This document shows, piece after piece, positions 18,603 to 27,271 of a stretch of 64,000 nucleotides of DNA. The notes under the pieces are model-generated. The model saw nothing but the letters and a program-made list of their open reading frames with translations, had not been told where the DNA came from and made no database searches. The stretch covers positions 682,001 through 746,000 of the forward strand of contig JACKMX010000002.1 of NCBI GenBank assembly GCA_024235175.1, written 5' to 3'. The translations under genes and the position numbers were made by a program. Origin of the DNA: Chromatiaceae bacterium. GTDB taxonomy: Bacteria > Pseudomonadota > Gammaproteobacteria > Chromatiales > Chromatiaceae. Every line of letters begins with the position of its first letter. Within the stretch, counting starts at the first letter, position 1.

Positions 18603-19358
18603 GTGAAGTCAATTGACAACCCATTGGATGGAAAGGTGGCATTGATCACGGGAGCCGCTCAGCGCATCGGCGCGGAGATCGTCCGCCTGCTGCATCACAC
18701 GGGTATGGATATTCTGCTGCACTACCACCGCTCCCACCAAAGCGCCGAACGGCTTCAGCTGGAATTGACCTCACAAAGGCCGGATTCGGTCAGGCTGGTG
18801 CAGGCCGATCTGTTGGATCTGACGGCAGTCAACGATCTGGTACAACAAACAACGGTATGGAAAGGTCGCCTCGACCTGCTGATAAACAATGCATCGAGCT
18901 TCTATCCTACGCCGTTGGCTGCAGCCAGCGAAACCGAATGGGACGATTTGATGGGCACCAATCTGAAAGCTCCGTTCTTCCTTTCGAAGGCCGCGGCGCC
19001 GCTGTTGCGTGAAACTCATGGGTGCATTATCAACCTGGTGGATATCCACGCCGACCGCCCTCTGTCGGAGCACCCGATCTACAGCATAGCCAAAGCCGGA
19101 AACGCCATGCTGGTCAAGAGCCTGGCTCGGGAGCTGGGGCCCGAAGTAAGAGTAAACGGTGTCGCCCCCGGCGCGATACTCTGGCCGGACAAAGAGATGC
19201 CCGAGGGTACAAAAGCGGAAATTGTCTCGCGCACCGCATTGAAACGCGCCGGAACGCCTGGGGATATTGCCCGCACGGTTCTATTCCTGGCGCAGTCCGC
19301 CGGTTACATCAGCGGACAGATCATCGCCGTAGACGGTGGCCGCAGTCTCCAGCAGTAA
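18603..19358 (+). CDS. Pteridine reductase (FolM-like short-chain dehydrogenase)
   Basis: A 251-residue NADPH-dependent reductase that would act on dihydropterins or dihydrofolate. It has the SDR nucleotide motif TGAAQRIG, NNASSFYPTPL, and the catalytic YSIAKAG. The arginine in TGAAQRIG (TGxxxRxG) rather than glycine is typical of pteridine reductases. Translation starts at GTG 18603 with GGAGG six bases upstream. It faces folK and folB on the opposite strand, forming a small folate/pterin cluster that supports the assignment. Confidence 0.88.
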   Translation: MKSIDNPLDGKVALITGAAQRIGAEIVRLLHHTGMDILLHYHRSHQSAERLQLELTSQRPDSVRLVQADLLDLTAVNDLVQQTTVWKGRLDLLINNASSFYPTPLAAASETEWDDLMGTNLKAPFFLSKAAAPLLRETHGCIINLVDIHADRPLSEHPIYSIAKAGNAMLVKSLARELGPEVRVNGVAPGAILWPDKEMPEGTKAEIVSRTALKRAGTPGDIARTVLFLAQSAGYISGQIIAVDGGRSLQQ

Positions 19359-19391
19359 CCACCTAAGTAACGTTCCTGTGAGGGGAGTCCC

Positions 19392-19886
19392 TCAATTCAG
19401 ATCCATTTCCACGGCCCAAAGCCGCTGTTGCGACTTATCGAATGCCTCCCAGAGTGCCTGATAACTGACCCCCTTTAACGGATGCAATTCGTTACCAGCC
19501 ACTTGAGAAAGCGGCAGCAAAACAAAGGCATACCGGGTAATCTCATCCCGGGGTACGTCAACACCCGATTCACGAATTACCTGCTGACCATAGGTGAGCA
19601 GATCGATGTCCAGTGAGCGGGCACCAAATTTTCTTCCGTCCCGAATCCGCCCGTGCTGTTGCTCGATCAACCGGAGACGCTTGGCAACTTCTTGCGAAGA
19701 GAGGTCGGTATCCAGCCCGACCACCAGATTCAGGAAGGGGTCACCGTCGAATCCCACGGATTCGCTCTCATAAACAGGAGAGACCCTGAGTTCGCCGAAC
19801 GCCTTTTCAAGGGCGGCTACGGCCGAACGGATATTGTTCTTCCGATCGATATTACTGCCGAGGCTGAGCCAGGCCCTGACCGTCAT
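19392..19886 (-). CDS. folK: 2-amino-4-hydroxy-6-hydroxymethyldihydropteridine pyrophosphokinase
   Basis: HPPK transfers pyrophosphate from ATP to 6-hydroxymethyl-dihydropterin, preparing it for condensation with p-aminobenzoate. The 164-residue protein has the family motifs LSLGSNIDRKNNI, FLNLVVGLDT, GRIRDGRKFGARSLDIDLL and VPRDEITRYAFVLLPL. Its ATG overlaps the folB stop by four bases (19883-19886), so the two successive enzymes of the pathway are translationally coupled. Confidence 0.96.
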   Translation of the reverse strand: MTVRAWLSLGSNIDRKNNIRSAVAALEKAFGELRVSPVYESESVGFDGDPFLNLVVGLDTDLSSQEVAKRLRLIEQQHGRIRDGRKFGARSLDIDLLTYGQQVIRESGVDVPRDEITRYAFVLLPLSQVAGNELHPLKGVSYQALWEAFDKSQQRLWAVEMDLN

Positions 19887-20236
19887 TTCACTCCGCGCTC
19901 AATGACCACACCCACATCCTGGGCACCGCTGACCGCACCGACCTTGTTCAGGCACAGGCGCAGCCATTTAACGTCAAACTCCTCGCGTACGATTGCCGCA
20001 CAATTCTCGGCGAGCGTCTCCACCAGCTGAAACTCACTCTGCTCCACAAAAGAGATGAGCCGTTTGGCCACAGCTTTGTAATCCAGCGCATCTTCAATGC
20101 GCTCGCTGGCCGCAGCCCTCTGAATATCAGCACTCATCTCCAGATCCAGTATCACAGTCTGCCGGATTTTGCGCTCCCAGTCGTATATACCGATGACGGT
20201 ATCTATTTTCAGATTGCGTATAAACACTATATCCAT
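19883..20236 (-). CDS. folB: Dihydroneopterin aldolase
   Basis: FolB converts 7,8-dihydroneopterin to 6-hydroxymethyl-dihydropterin and glycolaldehyde, the step before FolK. The 117-residue protein begins MDIVFIRNLKIDTVIGIYDWER, the standard N-terminus of the family, and keeps the catalytic lysine region LDYKAVAKRL and the FQLVETLAE segment. A longer open frame reaches 20302, but ATG 20234-20236 agrees with family length. It is divergent from plsY, a common arrangement in this class, with about 170 bp between them. Confidence 0.95.
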   Translation of the reverse strand: MDIVFIRNLKIDTVIGIYDWERKIRQTVILDLEMSADIQRAAASERIEDALDYKAVAKRLISFVEQSEFQLVETLAENCAAIVREEFDVKWLRLCLNKVGAVSGAQDVGVVIERGVK

Positions 20237-20405
20237 CTGAACCTGGACTATCCTGTTTGGTATTGAAATCAGGTATGGTAATGCAGCGGGCCGTGATAAC
20301 AAACTCTCTTGACCCTTACCCTGCCAAACCCTGACAATCCTGTTTCAAGTGGTTTTCGCCGGATTAGCGATAAATCATACAGCCGCAGCAGATAACATCC
20401 GAACA

Positions 20406-20990
20406 ATGATCGACTATCTTTTCATCCCAATCGCCTACCTGCTCGGATCGTTCTCCAGCGCCATAGTCGTATGCAGGGTGATGGGGTTGCCTGACCCACG
20501 AACCCTGGGCTCAAACAATCCCGGTGCCACCAATGTTCTCCGGATCGGGGGTAAAAAAGCAGCGGCGCTGACTCTGTTCGGGGACATGCTGAAGGGGTTG
20601 CTTCCGGTACTTGCGGCAAACCTTTACGGGGTCAGCGAAGGCATATTGGCGGCTACCGGCATGGCCGCATTTCTGGGGCATCTCTACCCGGTTTTTTTCG
20701 GTTTCAAGGGGGGCAAAGGGGTGGCCACCGCACTGGGCGTGCAATTTGGTCTGGCCTGGCAGGTAGGCGGCAGCGTTGCTCTGATCTGGCTGTTCGTCGC
20801 CAGGATTCTCAATACCTCATCACTGGCAGCACTCGTCTGTATGGCGCTGGCACCGCTGGTAGTCTGGTTTTTTCGTCCTGCGCCTGAATTGATCGCGTCC
20901 CAGATTCTTATCAGTATCGTTCTGTTCTGGAGGCACCGCAGCAACATTCGCAACCTGCTTTCCGGATCCGAGGGCAAAATCAGCGGTTGA
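20406..20990 (+). CDS. plsY: Glycerol-3-phosphate acyltransferase PlsY
   Basis: An inner-membrane enzyme that acylates glycerol 3-phosphate from acyl-phosphate, the first step of phospholipid synthesis. The protein of 194 residues has about five hydrophobic segments and the three PlsY motifs: GSNNPGATNVLRIGGKKAA, GHLYPVFFGFKGGKGVAT and the C-terminal FWRHRSNIRNLLSGSEGK. ATG 20406 (MIDYLFIPIAYLLGS) starts at the first membrane helix; the frame is open 19 codons further upstream without a supporting ribosome binding site. It converges with tsaD. Confidence 0.95.
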   Translation: MIDYLFIPIAYLLGSFSSAIVVCRVMGLPDPRTLGSNNPGATNVLRIGGKKAAALTLFGDMLKGLLPVLAANLYGVSEGILAATGMAAFLGHLYPVFFGFKGGKGVATALGVQFGLAWQVGGSVALIWLFVARILNTSSLAALVCMALAPLVVWFFRPAPELIASQILISIVLFWRHRSNIRNLLSGSEGKISG

Positions 20991-21011
20991 ACACCCTCTG
21001 ACACGCGGTGG

Positions 21012-22046
21012 CTATAACGTCGGCAGCTCCTCCATCGGCCAGCGTGGCCGGGCACCGAACTGCAGGGGTTCAGACTGGCCCGCCCTGAGCCGCTGCCAAC
21101 CGGCATAAGCGATCATGGCGCCATTATCGGTGCACAATTCGGGACGTGGGTAATAGGCGCGCCCGCCCTCTTTTTCCATTACCAACCTGATCCGGTCACG
21201 CAAACGCCGGTTGGCGCTGACACCGCCCGCGAGTATCAATCGCTTGTAGCCTGTTTCATGCACAGCCCGGCGGCACTTGATTACCAGTGTATCCACCACC
21301 GCCTCCTCAAAAGCTCTGGCTATATCGGCCTTCAGGCATGCGGTCCCTGCGGCATCACGCTCATTTCTCAATTCACTATTCAGCGTATTAAGTGCAAAAG
21401 TTTTTAATCCGCTGAAACTGAAATCGAGACCGGGCCGGTCAGTCATGGGCCGGGGAAACATGAAGCGTCCGGGGTTGCCCCTCTCCGCAAGTCTGGCCAG
21501 TTCAGGGCCGCCCGGATAGGGCAGCCCCATTAATTTGGCGGTCTTGTCGAATGCCTCTCCGGCGGCGTCGTCCAGCGACTCTCCCAACATAAGGTAGCGA
21601 CCTATACCCTCCACTCCCACCAGCTGGGTGTGCCCGCCGGAGACGAGCAGGGCGACAAACGGGAACTCGGGCACCTCTTTCTCGAGCAATGGCGCCAGCA
21701 GATGCCCTTCCATATGGTGCACACCTATTGAGGGAACCTGCCAGGACCAGGCCAGGGTTCGACCAATCGCAGCGCCCACCAACAGTGCGCCCACCAGCCC
21801 GGGGCCACTGGTGTACGCAATACCGCCGACATCCGCTCCTGTAATACCGGCTTCGGCTAAAACACTCCGAATCAACGGCAGGGTTTTGCGTATGTGATCG
21901 CGGGACGCCAATTCTGGCACCACGCCGCCGTATTCCGAATGGAGATCAATCTGACTGTATACCCCGTGTGCCAACAGCCCGCGTCCACCAGAATAAACGG
22001 CAATACCGGTCTCGTCACATGAGGTCTCTATTCCTAAAACATTCAT
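21012..22046 (-). CDS. tsaD: tRNA N6-threonylcarbamoyladenosine transferase TsaD
   Basis: TsaD, with TsaB, TsaC and TsaE, installs t6A at position 37 of ANN-decoding tRNAs. The 344-residue protein starts MNVLGIETSCDETGIAV and has the metal-binding HHMEGHLLAP and the nucleotide-fold segments LLVSGGHTQLV and LILAGGVSANRRLRD. Length and motifs are normal. It is divergent from rpsU across about 170 bp, the usual position next to the macromolecular-synthesis operon in gammaproteobacteria. Confidence 0.97.
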   Translation of the reverse strand: MNVLGIETSCDETGIAVYSGGRGLLAHGVYSQIDLHSEYGGVVPELASRDHIRKTLPLIRSVLAEAGITGADVGGIAYTSGPGLVGALLVGAAIGRTLAWSWQVPSIGVHHMEGHLLAPLLEKEVPEFPFVALLVSGGHTQLVGVEGIGRYLMLGESLDDAAGEAFDKTAKLMGLPYPGGPELARLAERGNPGRFMFPRPMTDRPGLDFSFSGLKTFALNTLNSELRNERDAAGTACLKADIARAFEEAVVDTLVIKCRRAVHETGYKRLILAGGVSANRRLRDRIRLVMEKEGGRAYYPRPELCTDNGAMIAYAGWQRLRAGQSEPLQFGARPRWPMEELPTL

Positions 22047-22213
22047 CTCTTGTCTCTTGCATTCCTGACTGCTTTACGAGCGTGCAGGGCCATTGGCTGA
22101 TCGATATATACGGGTCAGGCTAAAGGGCTTTGCAAAGCAACTCAACTACCAGTAAAATTCCAGCTCTTTAGCTTTGCGAAAGTACCATTTATCTTAATTT
22201 TTTGAGGTTGCTA

Positions 22214-22429
22214 ATGCCCAACGTACGTGTCAAAGAGAACGAGCCCTTCGAAATCGCGCTGCGTCGCTTCAAACGCTCCTGTGAAAAAGCCGGAATCCTG
22301 GCTGAGGTTCGTAAGCGCGAATTCTACGAGAAACCAACCGCCGAACGTAAGAGAAAAGCCGCCGCCGCGGTCAAACGTCATATGAAAAAGGTTTCACGGG
22401 ATAACCGCCGCTGGGAACGTCAGTATTAG
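22214..22429 (+). CDS. rpsU: Small ribosomal subunit protein bS21
   Basis: A 71-residue highly basic protein of the 30S subunit, involved in initiation on mRNAs and in the neighbourhood of the anti-Shine-Dalgarno. The sequence MPNVRVKENEPFEIALRRFKR and the lysine/arginine-rich C-terminus are diagnostic. ATG 22214 is chosen because GAGGTT lies just upstream and it gives the conserved MPNVRV start. It is first in the operon with yqeY, dnaG and rpoD and must carry the main promoter in the preceding intergenic region. Confidence 0.97.
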   Translation: MPNVRVKENEPFEIALRRFKRSCEKAGILAEVRKREFYEKPTAERKRKAAAAVKRHMKKVSRDNRRWERQY

Positions 22430-22469
22430 AACTGCAGCTTTCCGTTTCCTTGTATCGGGATATCTGCCA

Positions 22470-22913
22470 ATGTTGAAGACACGTATTAAGGAAGAGATGG
22501 TAGCCGCAATGAAAGCGGGCGACAAACGTCGTCTCGGCGTCATCCGGCTGCTGCTTGCCGCCATCAAACAGCGTGAAGTGGATGAACGTATCGAGCTGGA
22601 TGATACTCAGGTGCTGACAGTACTCGATAAAATGGTGAAGCAGCGCAGGGACTCGATCGCCCAGTATGAGAAAGCGGGCCGGACGGATCTTGCAGAACAG
22701 GAGTCGTTTGAAATCTCCGTGCTTCATGATTACCTGCCGGCAGCACTGAGTGAAGAAGAGATCGACACCTTGATCGATCAGGCCATCGCCTCCACCGGCG
22801 CCTCTTCCGTCAAAGAGATGGGTAAGGTTATGGGAGTGATAAAGCCAAAAGCCCAAGGCCGTGCGGATATGGGAAAAATCGGCGCCATGATCAAAGCCAG
22901 GCTCACAGGCTGA
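22470..22913 (+). CDS. yqeY: GatB/YqeY domain protein
   Basis: A 147-residue helical protein of the YqeY family, related to the tRNA-binding tail of the amidotransferase subunit GatB. Family features are KEEMVAAMKAGDKRRLGVIRLLLAAIKQ at the start, LPAALSEEEI in the middle and VKEMGKVMGVIKPKAQGRADMGKIG at the end. Its exact role is unsettled; tRNA binding is presumed. It lies 40 bp after rpsU and about 200 bp before dnaG in the same direction, the standard insertion of this gene in the operon of many gammaproteobacteria. Confidence 0.93.
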   Translation: MLKTRIKEEMVAAMKAGDKRRLGVIRLLLAAIKQREVDERIELDDTQVLTVLDKMVKQRRDSIAQYEKAGRTDLAEQESFEISVLHDYLPAALSEEEIDTLIDQAIASTGASSVKEMGKVMGVIKPKAQGRADMGKIGAMIKARLTG

Positions 22914-23115
22914 ACTTCACGGTTTGTATATCACACAACACCACCCCTTGACCTTATCGGGCTATACTTTCATCGAAAGCAGGACCTGGCATACTTGATG
23001 CGGGTGCCAGCTGCCAAAACGCGTTACCAGAATTACCCCGAGAGCAAAGCGCCTCCCTCAGCGGAAGGTTCTCTGCAAGGCACTCAATATCCAGGCGGAA
23101 TTCGTACAAAGCGTC

Positions 23116-24876
23116 ATGGCCGGAAAAATACCAGCCCCGTTTATCGACGAACTGTTGAATCGGGTCGATATCGTTGATCTGATAAACAGCCGTCTGCCCC
23201 TGAAGAAAGCAGGAAAAGACTACCAGGCCTGCTGTCCGTTTCACGATGAGAAAACCCCCTCGTTTACCGTCAGCCGGGAGAAACAGTTTTTTCACTGCTT
23301 CGGCTGCGGCGCTCACGGCAGCGCAATCGGCTTCCTCATGGATTACGATCAAATGGAGTTTGTGGAAGCCGTTGAGGAGCTCGCCGCACGCGAAGGATTG
23401 CAGGTTCCACGCGAAAAGGGGCAAAAACAGGGCCCCGATTATCGTCCGCTTTACGCCACTCTGGAGAAAGCAGCGCAGTTCTATTGCAGCCAGCTGCGCA
23501 CCCATCCCGACTCGCAACGAGCGATAGATTACATTGAAAAGCGCGGTCTGAGCGGAGAGATCTTGGCGGATTTCTCCATTGGCTTTGCGCCACCTGGCTT
23601 TCACCAGTTAATGGATCATGCAATGGGGGATGCCGATGAGTTGAAGCGCCTGTGGGTCACAGGAATGACCACCGAATCGGAAGGCGGACGGCGCTATGAT
23701 CGGTTCAGAGAACGGATCATGTTCCCTATTCACAATCACCGCGGAGATACCATCGGCTTTGGCGGCCGCCTGCTCGGGGATGGCAAGCCGAAGTATCTCA
23801 ACTCTCCGGAAACCCCGGTTTTTCACAAGGGCAGGGAACTCTACGGGCTCTATGAAGCACGTAAATCTGTACGGCAACTGGAACGCCTGCTGGTGGTCGA
23901 AGGTTACATGGATGTGGTCACTCTGGCTCAGTTCGGCATCCGCAACGTTGTTGCAACGCTCGGAACAGCAACCACACCGGATCATCTGCAACGTCTGTTC
24001 AGAACAGTACCCGAGGTGGTGTTCTGTTTCGACGGCGACCGGGCAGGAGCAGACGCGGCCTGGAAAGCACTGGAAACAGCCTTGCCGCTGATGCGCGATG
24101 GCCGTGAGGCTCGTTTCCTGTTTCTGCCCCAGGGTGAGGACCCGGACAGCCTTATCAGAAAGGAGGGAGCAGAAGCCTTCAGACAGCGTATAAAATCAGG
24201 GGCGCCCCTTTCCCGCTTTCTACTTGATCACTTGGCAATTCAGTGCGATACAGATTCGACGGAAGGGCGGGTCAGGCTGGCGGAGCGGGCCAAGCCGCTG
24301 TTGAATCAGTTACCAGAAGGCCTTTTTCGTAAAATGATGTACCGCCGATTGACTGAAAGAGTCGGCGAACAGATTACCGGATCAAGTGGCACCCCATCCG
24401 GGAAGCGGATGAAAGTCAGACCCGGAACATCACTGAGCACAATGCCGCCGGTACGGCGGGCAATCGCCCTGCTGATCAATAATCCGGCCTGTGCGCAGGC
24501 CGCAAACCTGCCGGAAGAGTGGAAGTCTCTTGACCTTCCCGGCATTCCTCTCTTAAAAGAGCTGCTTGAATTACTGCAAAGTCAACCTAACATTACCACA
24601 GTCGCACTACTGGAACGCTGGCGCCATCGTCCAGAGGGGAAACACCTGGGGAGAATGGCGGCAGCTATGCTGCCATTGCCGGATGCAGGGCAGGAACGAG
24701 AGTTCAGGGACACCCTGGAAAATCTCTCCTCACAATCGGGAAATCTCGAATGGGAAGCGCTGGTGGCCAAGGCCGCCAAAGCGGGGCTCAACGAGCAAGA
24801 AAAGAGGCGTTTGAGCGAACTATCGAAGAAAAAAGCGAAACTGAGCTCAGCGAAAGTTGGTATGGAAAAGCCATAG
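23116..24876 (+). CDS. dnaG: DNA primase
   Basis: DnaG makes RNA primers for lagging-strand synthesis at the replication fork. The 586-residue protein has the CHC2 zinc-binding domain (CCPFHDEKTPSF, then FHCFGCGAHG), the RNA polymerase core with GRELYGLYEARK, the Toprim motifs VVEGYMDVV and FCFDGDRAGADAAWKA, and a C-terminal helicase-binding domain. The start codon has only a weak ribosome binding site, as is common for this gene. It sits between yqeY and rpoD with a 68-bp gap to rpoD. Confidence 0.97.
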   Translation: MAGKIPAPFIDELLNRVDIVDLINSRLPLKKAGKDYQACCPFHDEKTPSFTVSREKQFFHCFGCGAHGSAIGFLMDYDQMEFVEAVEELAAREGLQVPREKGQKQGPDYRPLYATLEKAAQFYCSQLRTHPDSQRAIDYIEKRGLSGEILADFSIGFAPPGFHQLMDHAMGDADELKRLWVTGMTTESEGGRRYDRFRERIMFPIHNHRGDTIGFGGRLLGDGKPKYLNSPETPVFHKGRELYGLYEARKSVRQLERLLVVEGYMDVVTLAQFGIRNVVATLGTATTPDHLQRLFRTVPEVVFCFDGDRAGADAAWKALETALPLMRDGREARFLFLPQGEDPDSLIRKEGAEAFRQRIKSGAPLSRFLLDHLAIQCDTDSTEGRVRLAERAKPLLNQLPEGLFRKMMYRRLTERVGEQITGSSGTPSGKRMKVRPGTSLSTMPPVRRAIALLINNPACAQAANLPEEWKSLDLPGIPLLKELLELLQSQPNITTVALLERWRHRPEGKHLGRMAAAMLPLPDAGQEREFRDTLENLSSQSGNLEWEALVAKAAKAGLNEQEKRRLSELSKKKAKLSSAKVGMEKP

Positions 24877-24944
24877 TGAATGCGATATAGTGGCGCGTTC
24901 GAATTTGGAAAATGTTTCAATTCTGCACATCATACGGGTAGGAA

Positions 24945-26804
24945 ATGGACCAGCAGCAACAGCAGCAATCCCAGCTTAAGCAACTGATCGCAAAAGGCAA
25001 GGATCAGGGGTTCCTGACCTATGGCGAGGTTAATGATCACCTGCCCGACGGTATCGTGGAGCCGGAGCAGATCGAAGATATTATCCGCATGATCAACGAC
25101 ATGGGCATTCAGGTATATGAGGAGGCCCCGGATATCGATGATCAGTCTATAACCGACAACGCAGTTTCCACCGACGACGATGCTGCGGAAGCAGCGGCGG
25201 CAGCATTGGCCAGCGTCGACAGCGAATTTGGCAGAACTACCGACCCGGTGCGCATGTACATGCGTGAAATGGGCACCGTTGAGCTGCTGACCAGAGAAGG
25301 CGAACTGACCATCGCCAAACGAATCGAAGAGGGGCTCAATCAGGTACTGGCGGCACTGGCGACCTATCCGGATACCGTTTCCCGGATTCTGGAGATGTTC
25401 GACAAGGTAGAGTCAGAAGAGATTCGCCTGACCGATGTGATTGCCGGCTTCAATGACCCTAACGAATCGGACGAAATTGCCAAACCTGTACAAATCAAGG
25501 CTGCCTCCGAGAGTACTGCCAAAGATGACTCTGAGGAAGAAGATGAAGATGACGACGATGACAGAGACTCCGAGGAGGTGGTTGATGCCGGCCCTGACCC
25601 TGAAGAGGCAAAGTTAAAAATTGCCCAGCTGCGCAAACATCACAAAACGCTGATAAACAATCTCAGCAAGCACGGCAAAGAGCACAGCAAGACCGTCAAA
25701 GCCCAGGAGAAGCTTTCTGCCTCATTTCTGGAGTTTAAATATCTGCCGACTGTGTTCCAGGAGATGGTGGAAAACCTGCGCAAAGCGATTGCCTTCATCC
25801 GCAACCAGGAGCGCAGCATCATGGGTTACTGTGTCAACGACGCTTTGATGCCACGCAAGGAGTTTATCTCCACCTTTCCCGACAACGAAACCAACCTGAA
25901 TTGGCTGGAAGTCCAGATCGATGCAGGTAAATCCTACTCAGCCGCATTGGTTGAGGTGAAACCGGAGATCCTGCGCGCTCAAAAGAAACTGCTTCAGCTG
26001 GAACGGCACAGCCAGCTCAGTATCAGCGAGATAAAAGAGATCAACCGCGGCATGTCCATTGGCGAGGCCAAAGCCCGACGCGCTAAAAAAGAGATGGTGG
26101 AGGCCAACCTGCGGCTGGTGATCTCAATCGCCAAGAAATACACCAACCGCGGCCTGCAGTTCCTGGACCTGATCCAGGAAGGCAATATCGGTCTGATGAA
26201 AGCGGTGGACAAGTTTGAGTACCGCCGAGGCTATAAGTTCTCCACCTACGCCACTTGGTGGATACGTCAGGCGATCACCCGCTCAATCGCAGATCAGGCA
26301 CGCACTATCCGCATCCCGGTGCATATGATAGAGACCATCAACAAGCTCAACCGCATTTCACGCCAGATGCTGCAGGAGATGGGGCGTGAAGCCACACCGG
26401 AAGAGCTCTCCGAGCGTATGGAGATGCCCGAGGACAAGGTCCGTAAGGTGCTGAAAATTGCCAAGGAGCCGATCTCTATGGAGACTCCGATCGGAGATGA
26501 CGAAGATTCGCATCTGGGTGATTTCATTGAGGATTCCGGTGTGGTTTCCCCGGTCGACTCAGCCACAGTGGAAGGATTACGCGAAGCCACCCAGAACATG
26601 CTCGGAGGGCTCACTTCGCGCGAAGCCAAGGTGCTGCGCATGCGGTTCGGCATCGACATGAATACCGATCACACCCTGGAAGAGGTGGGCAAGCAGTTTG
26701 ATGTAACCCGGGAACGCATCCGTCAGATCGAAGCCAAGGCGCTGCGCAAACTGCGCCATCCGTCCCGCTCCGAGCAGCTCCGCAGCTTTCTGGACAACGA
26801 GTAA
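24945..26804 (+). CDS. rpoD: RNA polymerase housekeeping sigma factor RpoD (sigma-70)
   Basis: The primary sigma factor directs RNA polymerase to -10/-35 promoters. The 619-residue protein has region 1.1 (residues 1-85), an acidic non-conserved spacer including EEEDEDDDDDRD near residue 200, region 2 (ANLRLVISIAKKYTNRGLQFLDLIQEGNIGLMKAVDKFEYRRG...) that recognises the -10, and region 4.2 (DVTRERIRQIEAKALRKL) that recognises the -35. GTAGGAA precedes the start. It closes the rpsU operon and is followed by the tRNA-Ile2 transcription unit. Confidence 0.98.
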   Translation: MDQQQQQQSQLKQLIAKGKDQGFLTYGEVNDHLPDGIVEPEQIEDIIRMINDMGIQVYEEAPDIDDQSITDNAVSTDDDAAEAAAAALASVDSEFGRTTDPVRMYMREMGTVELLTREGELTIAKRIEEGLNQVLAALATYPDTVSRILEMFDKVESEEIRLTDVIAGFNDPNESDEIAKPVQIKAASESTAKDDSEEEDEDDDDDRDSEEVVDAGPDPEEAKLKIAQLRKHHKTLINNLSKHGKEHSKTVKAQEKLSASFLEFKYLPTVFQEMVENLRKAIAFIRNQERSIMGYCVNDALMPRKEFISTFPDNETNLNWLEVQIDAGKSYSAALVEVKPEILRAQKKLLQLERHSQLSISEIKEINRGMSIGEAKARRAKKEMVEANLRLVISIAKKYTNRGLQFLDLIQEGNIGLMKAVDKFEYRRGYKFSTYATWWIRQAITRSIADQARTIRIPVHMIETINKLNRISRQMLQEMGREATPEELSERMEMPEDKVRKVLKIAKEPISMETPIGDDEDSHLGDFIEDSGVVSPVDSATVEGLREATQNMLGGLTSREAKVLRMRFGIDMNTDHTLEEVGKQFDVTRERIRQIEAKALRKLRHPSRSEQLRSFLDNE

Positions 26805-26879
26805 AAACGGTACACCACACCTCCCGGATTCCTTATAACGATACCTGGTAAAGTGTTCTTCAGTGAAAGCTTGATGATG

Positions 26880-26885
26880 TATAAT
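26880..26885 (+). promoter_or_regulatory. -10 element of the tRNA-Ile2 transcription unit
   Basis: A perfect TATAAT sits about 75 bp after the rpoD stop. No good -35 is seen at 16-18 bp (TTCTTC at 26856-26861 is the best, three of six). Transcription would begin near 26892, at the start of the tRNA-like segment, and run through to tRNA-Ile2. Confidence 0.5.
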
Positions 26886-26894
26886 CCCGTTCCA

Positions 26895-26937
26895 GCGGCC
26901 TATAACTCAGTTGGGTGAGGCCCGGTTGTTAAACCGG
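26895..26937 (+). other. tRNA-like remnant (D arm and anticodon arm, GUU-like loop)
   Basis: The segment begins GCGGCC and continues with a D-arm-like TATAACTCAGTTGGGTGAG, similar to the D arm of the real tRNA 130 bp downstream. A stem CCGG...CCGG then encloses TGTTAA with a GUU triplet as in tRNA-Asn. The anticodon loop is one base short with a 5-bp stem, and there is no T arm or 3' acceptor strand. It looks like half of a decayed tRNA gene or a leader that imitates one. A second D-arm-like stretch (GGCTGAGCTGGTCCAGAGCC) occurs near 26975-26995. Confidence 0.4.
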
Positions 26938-27028
26938 TAACATAAACGCAGCAGGGAAAACGCGAAGCCAGGATGGCTGAGCTGGTCCAGAGCCCCATGG
27001 ATGGGTTTAAAGTGCGGTAACTTTTTTA

Positions 27029-27105
<77 letters not shown>

Positions 27106-27271
27106 ATAAAAACAATAAATTACGAACTTTCTATGTTTATAAAATATCCATATAGACGTAACCCGATGGGGTCAGATCTTTAATTTATAATCCGGCAGTC
27201 CAGTCGTACGGAAATAATTAAGTTCCTGAATCATAAATCAATAATCTGATCTCTTCCGTCCCGTTAGGATA

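Noticed and set aside
27106..27271. Second tRNA or rRNA downstream of tRNA-Ile2
   Set aside because: No cloverleaf or rRNA-like sequence was found in this AT-rich spacer.
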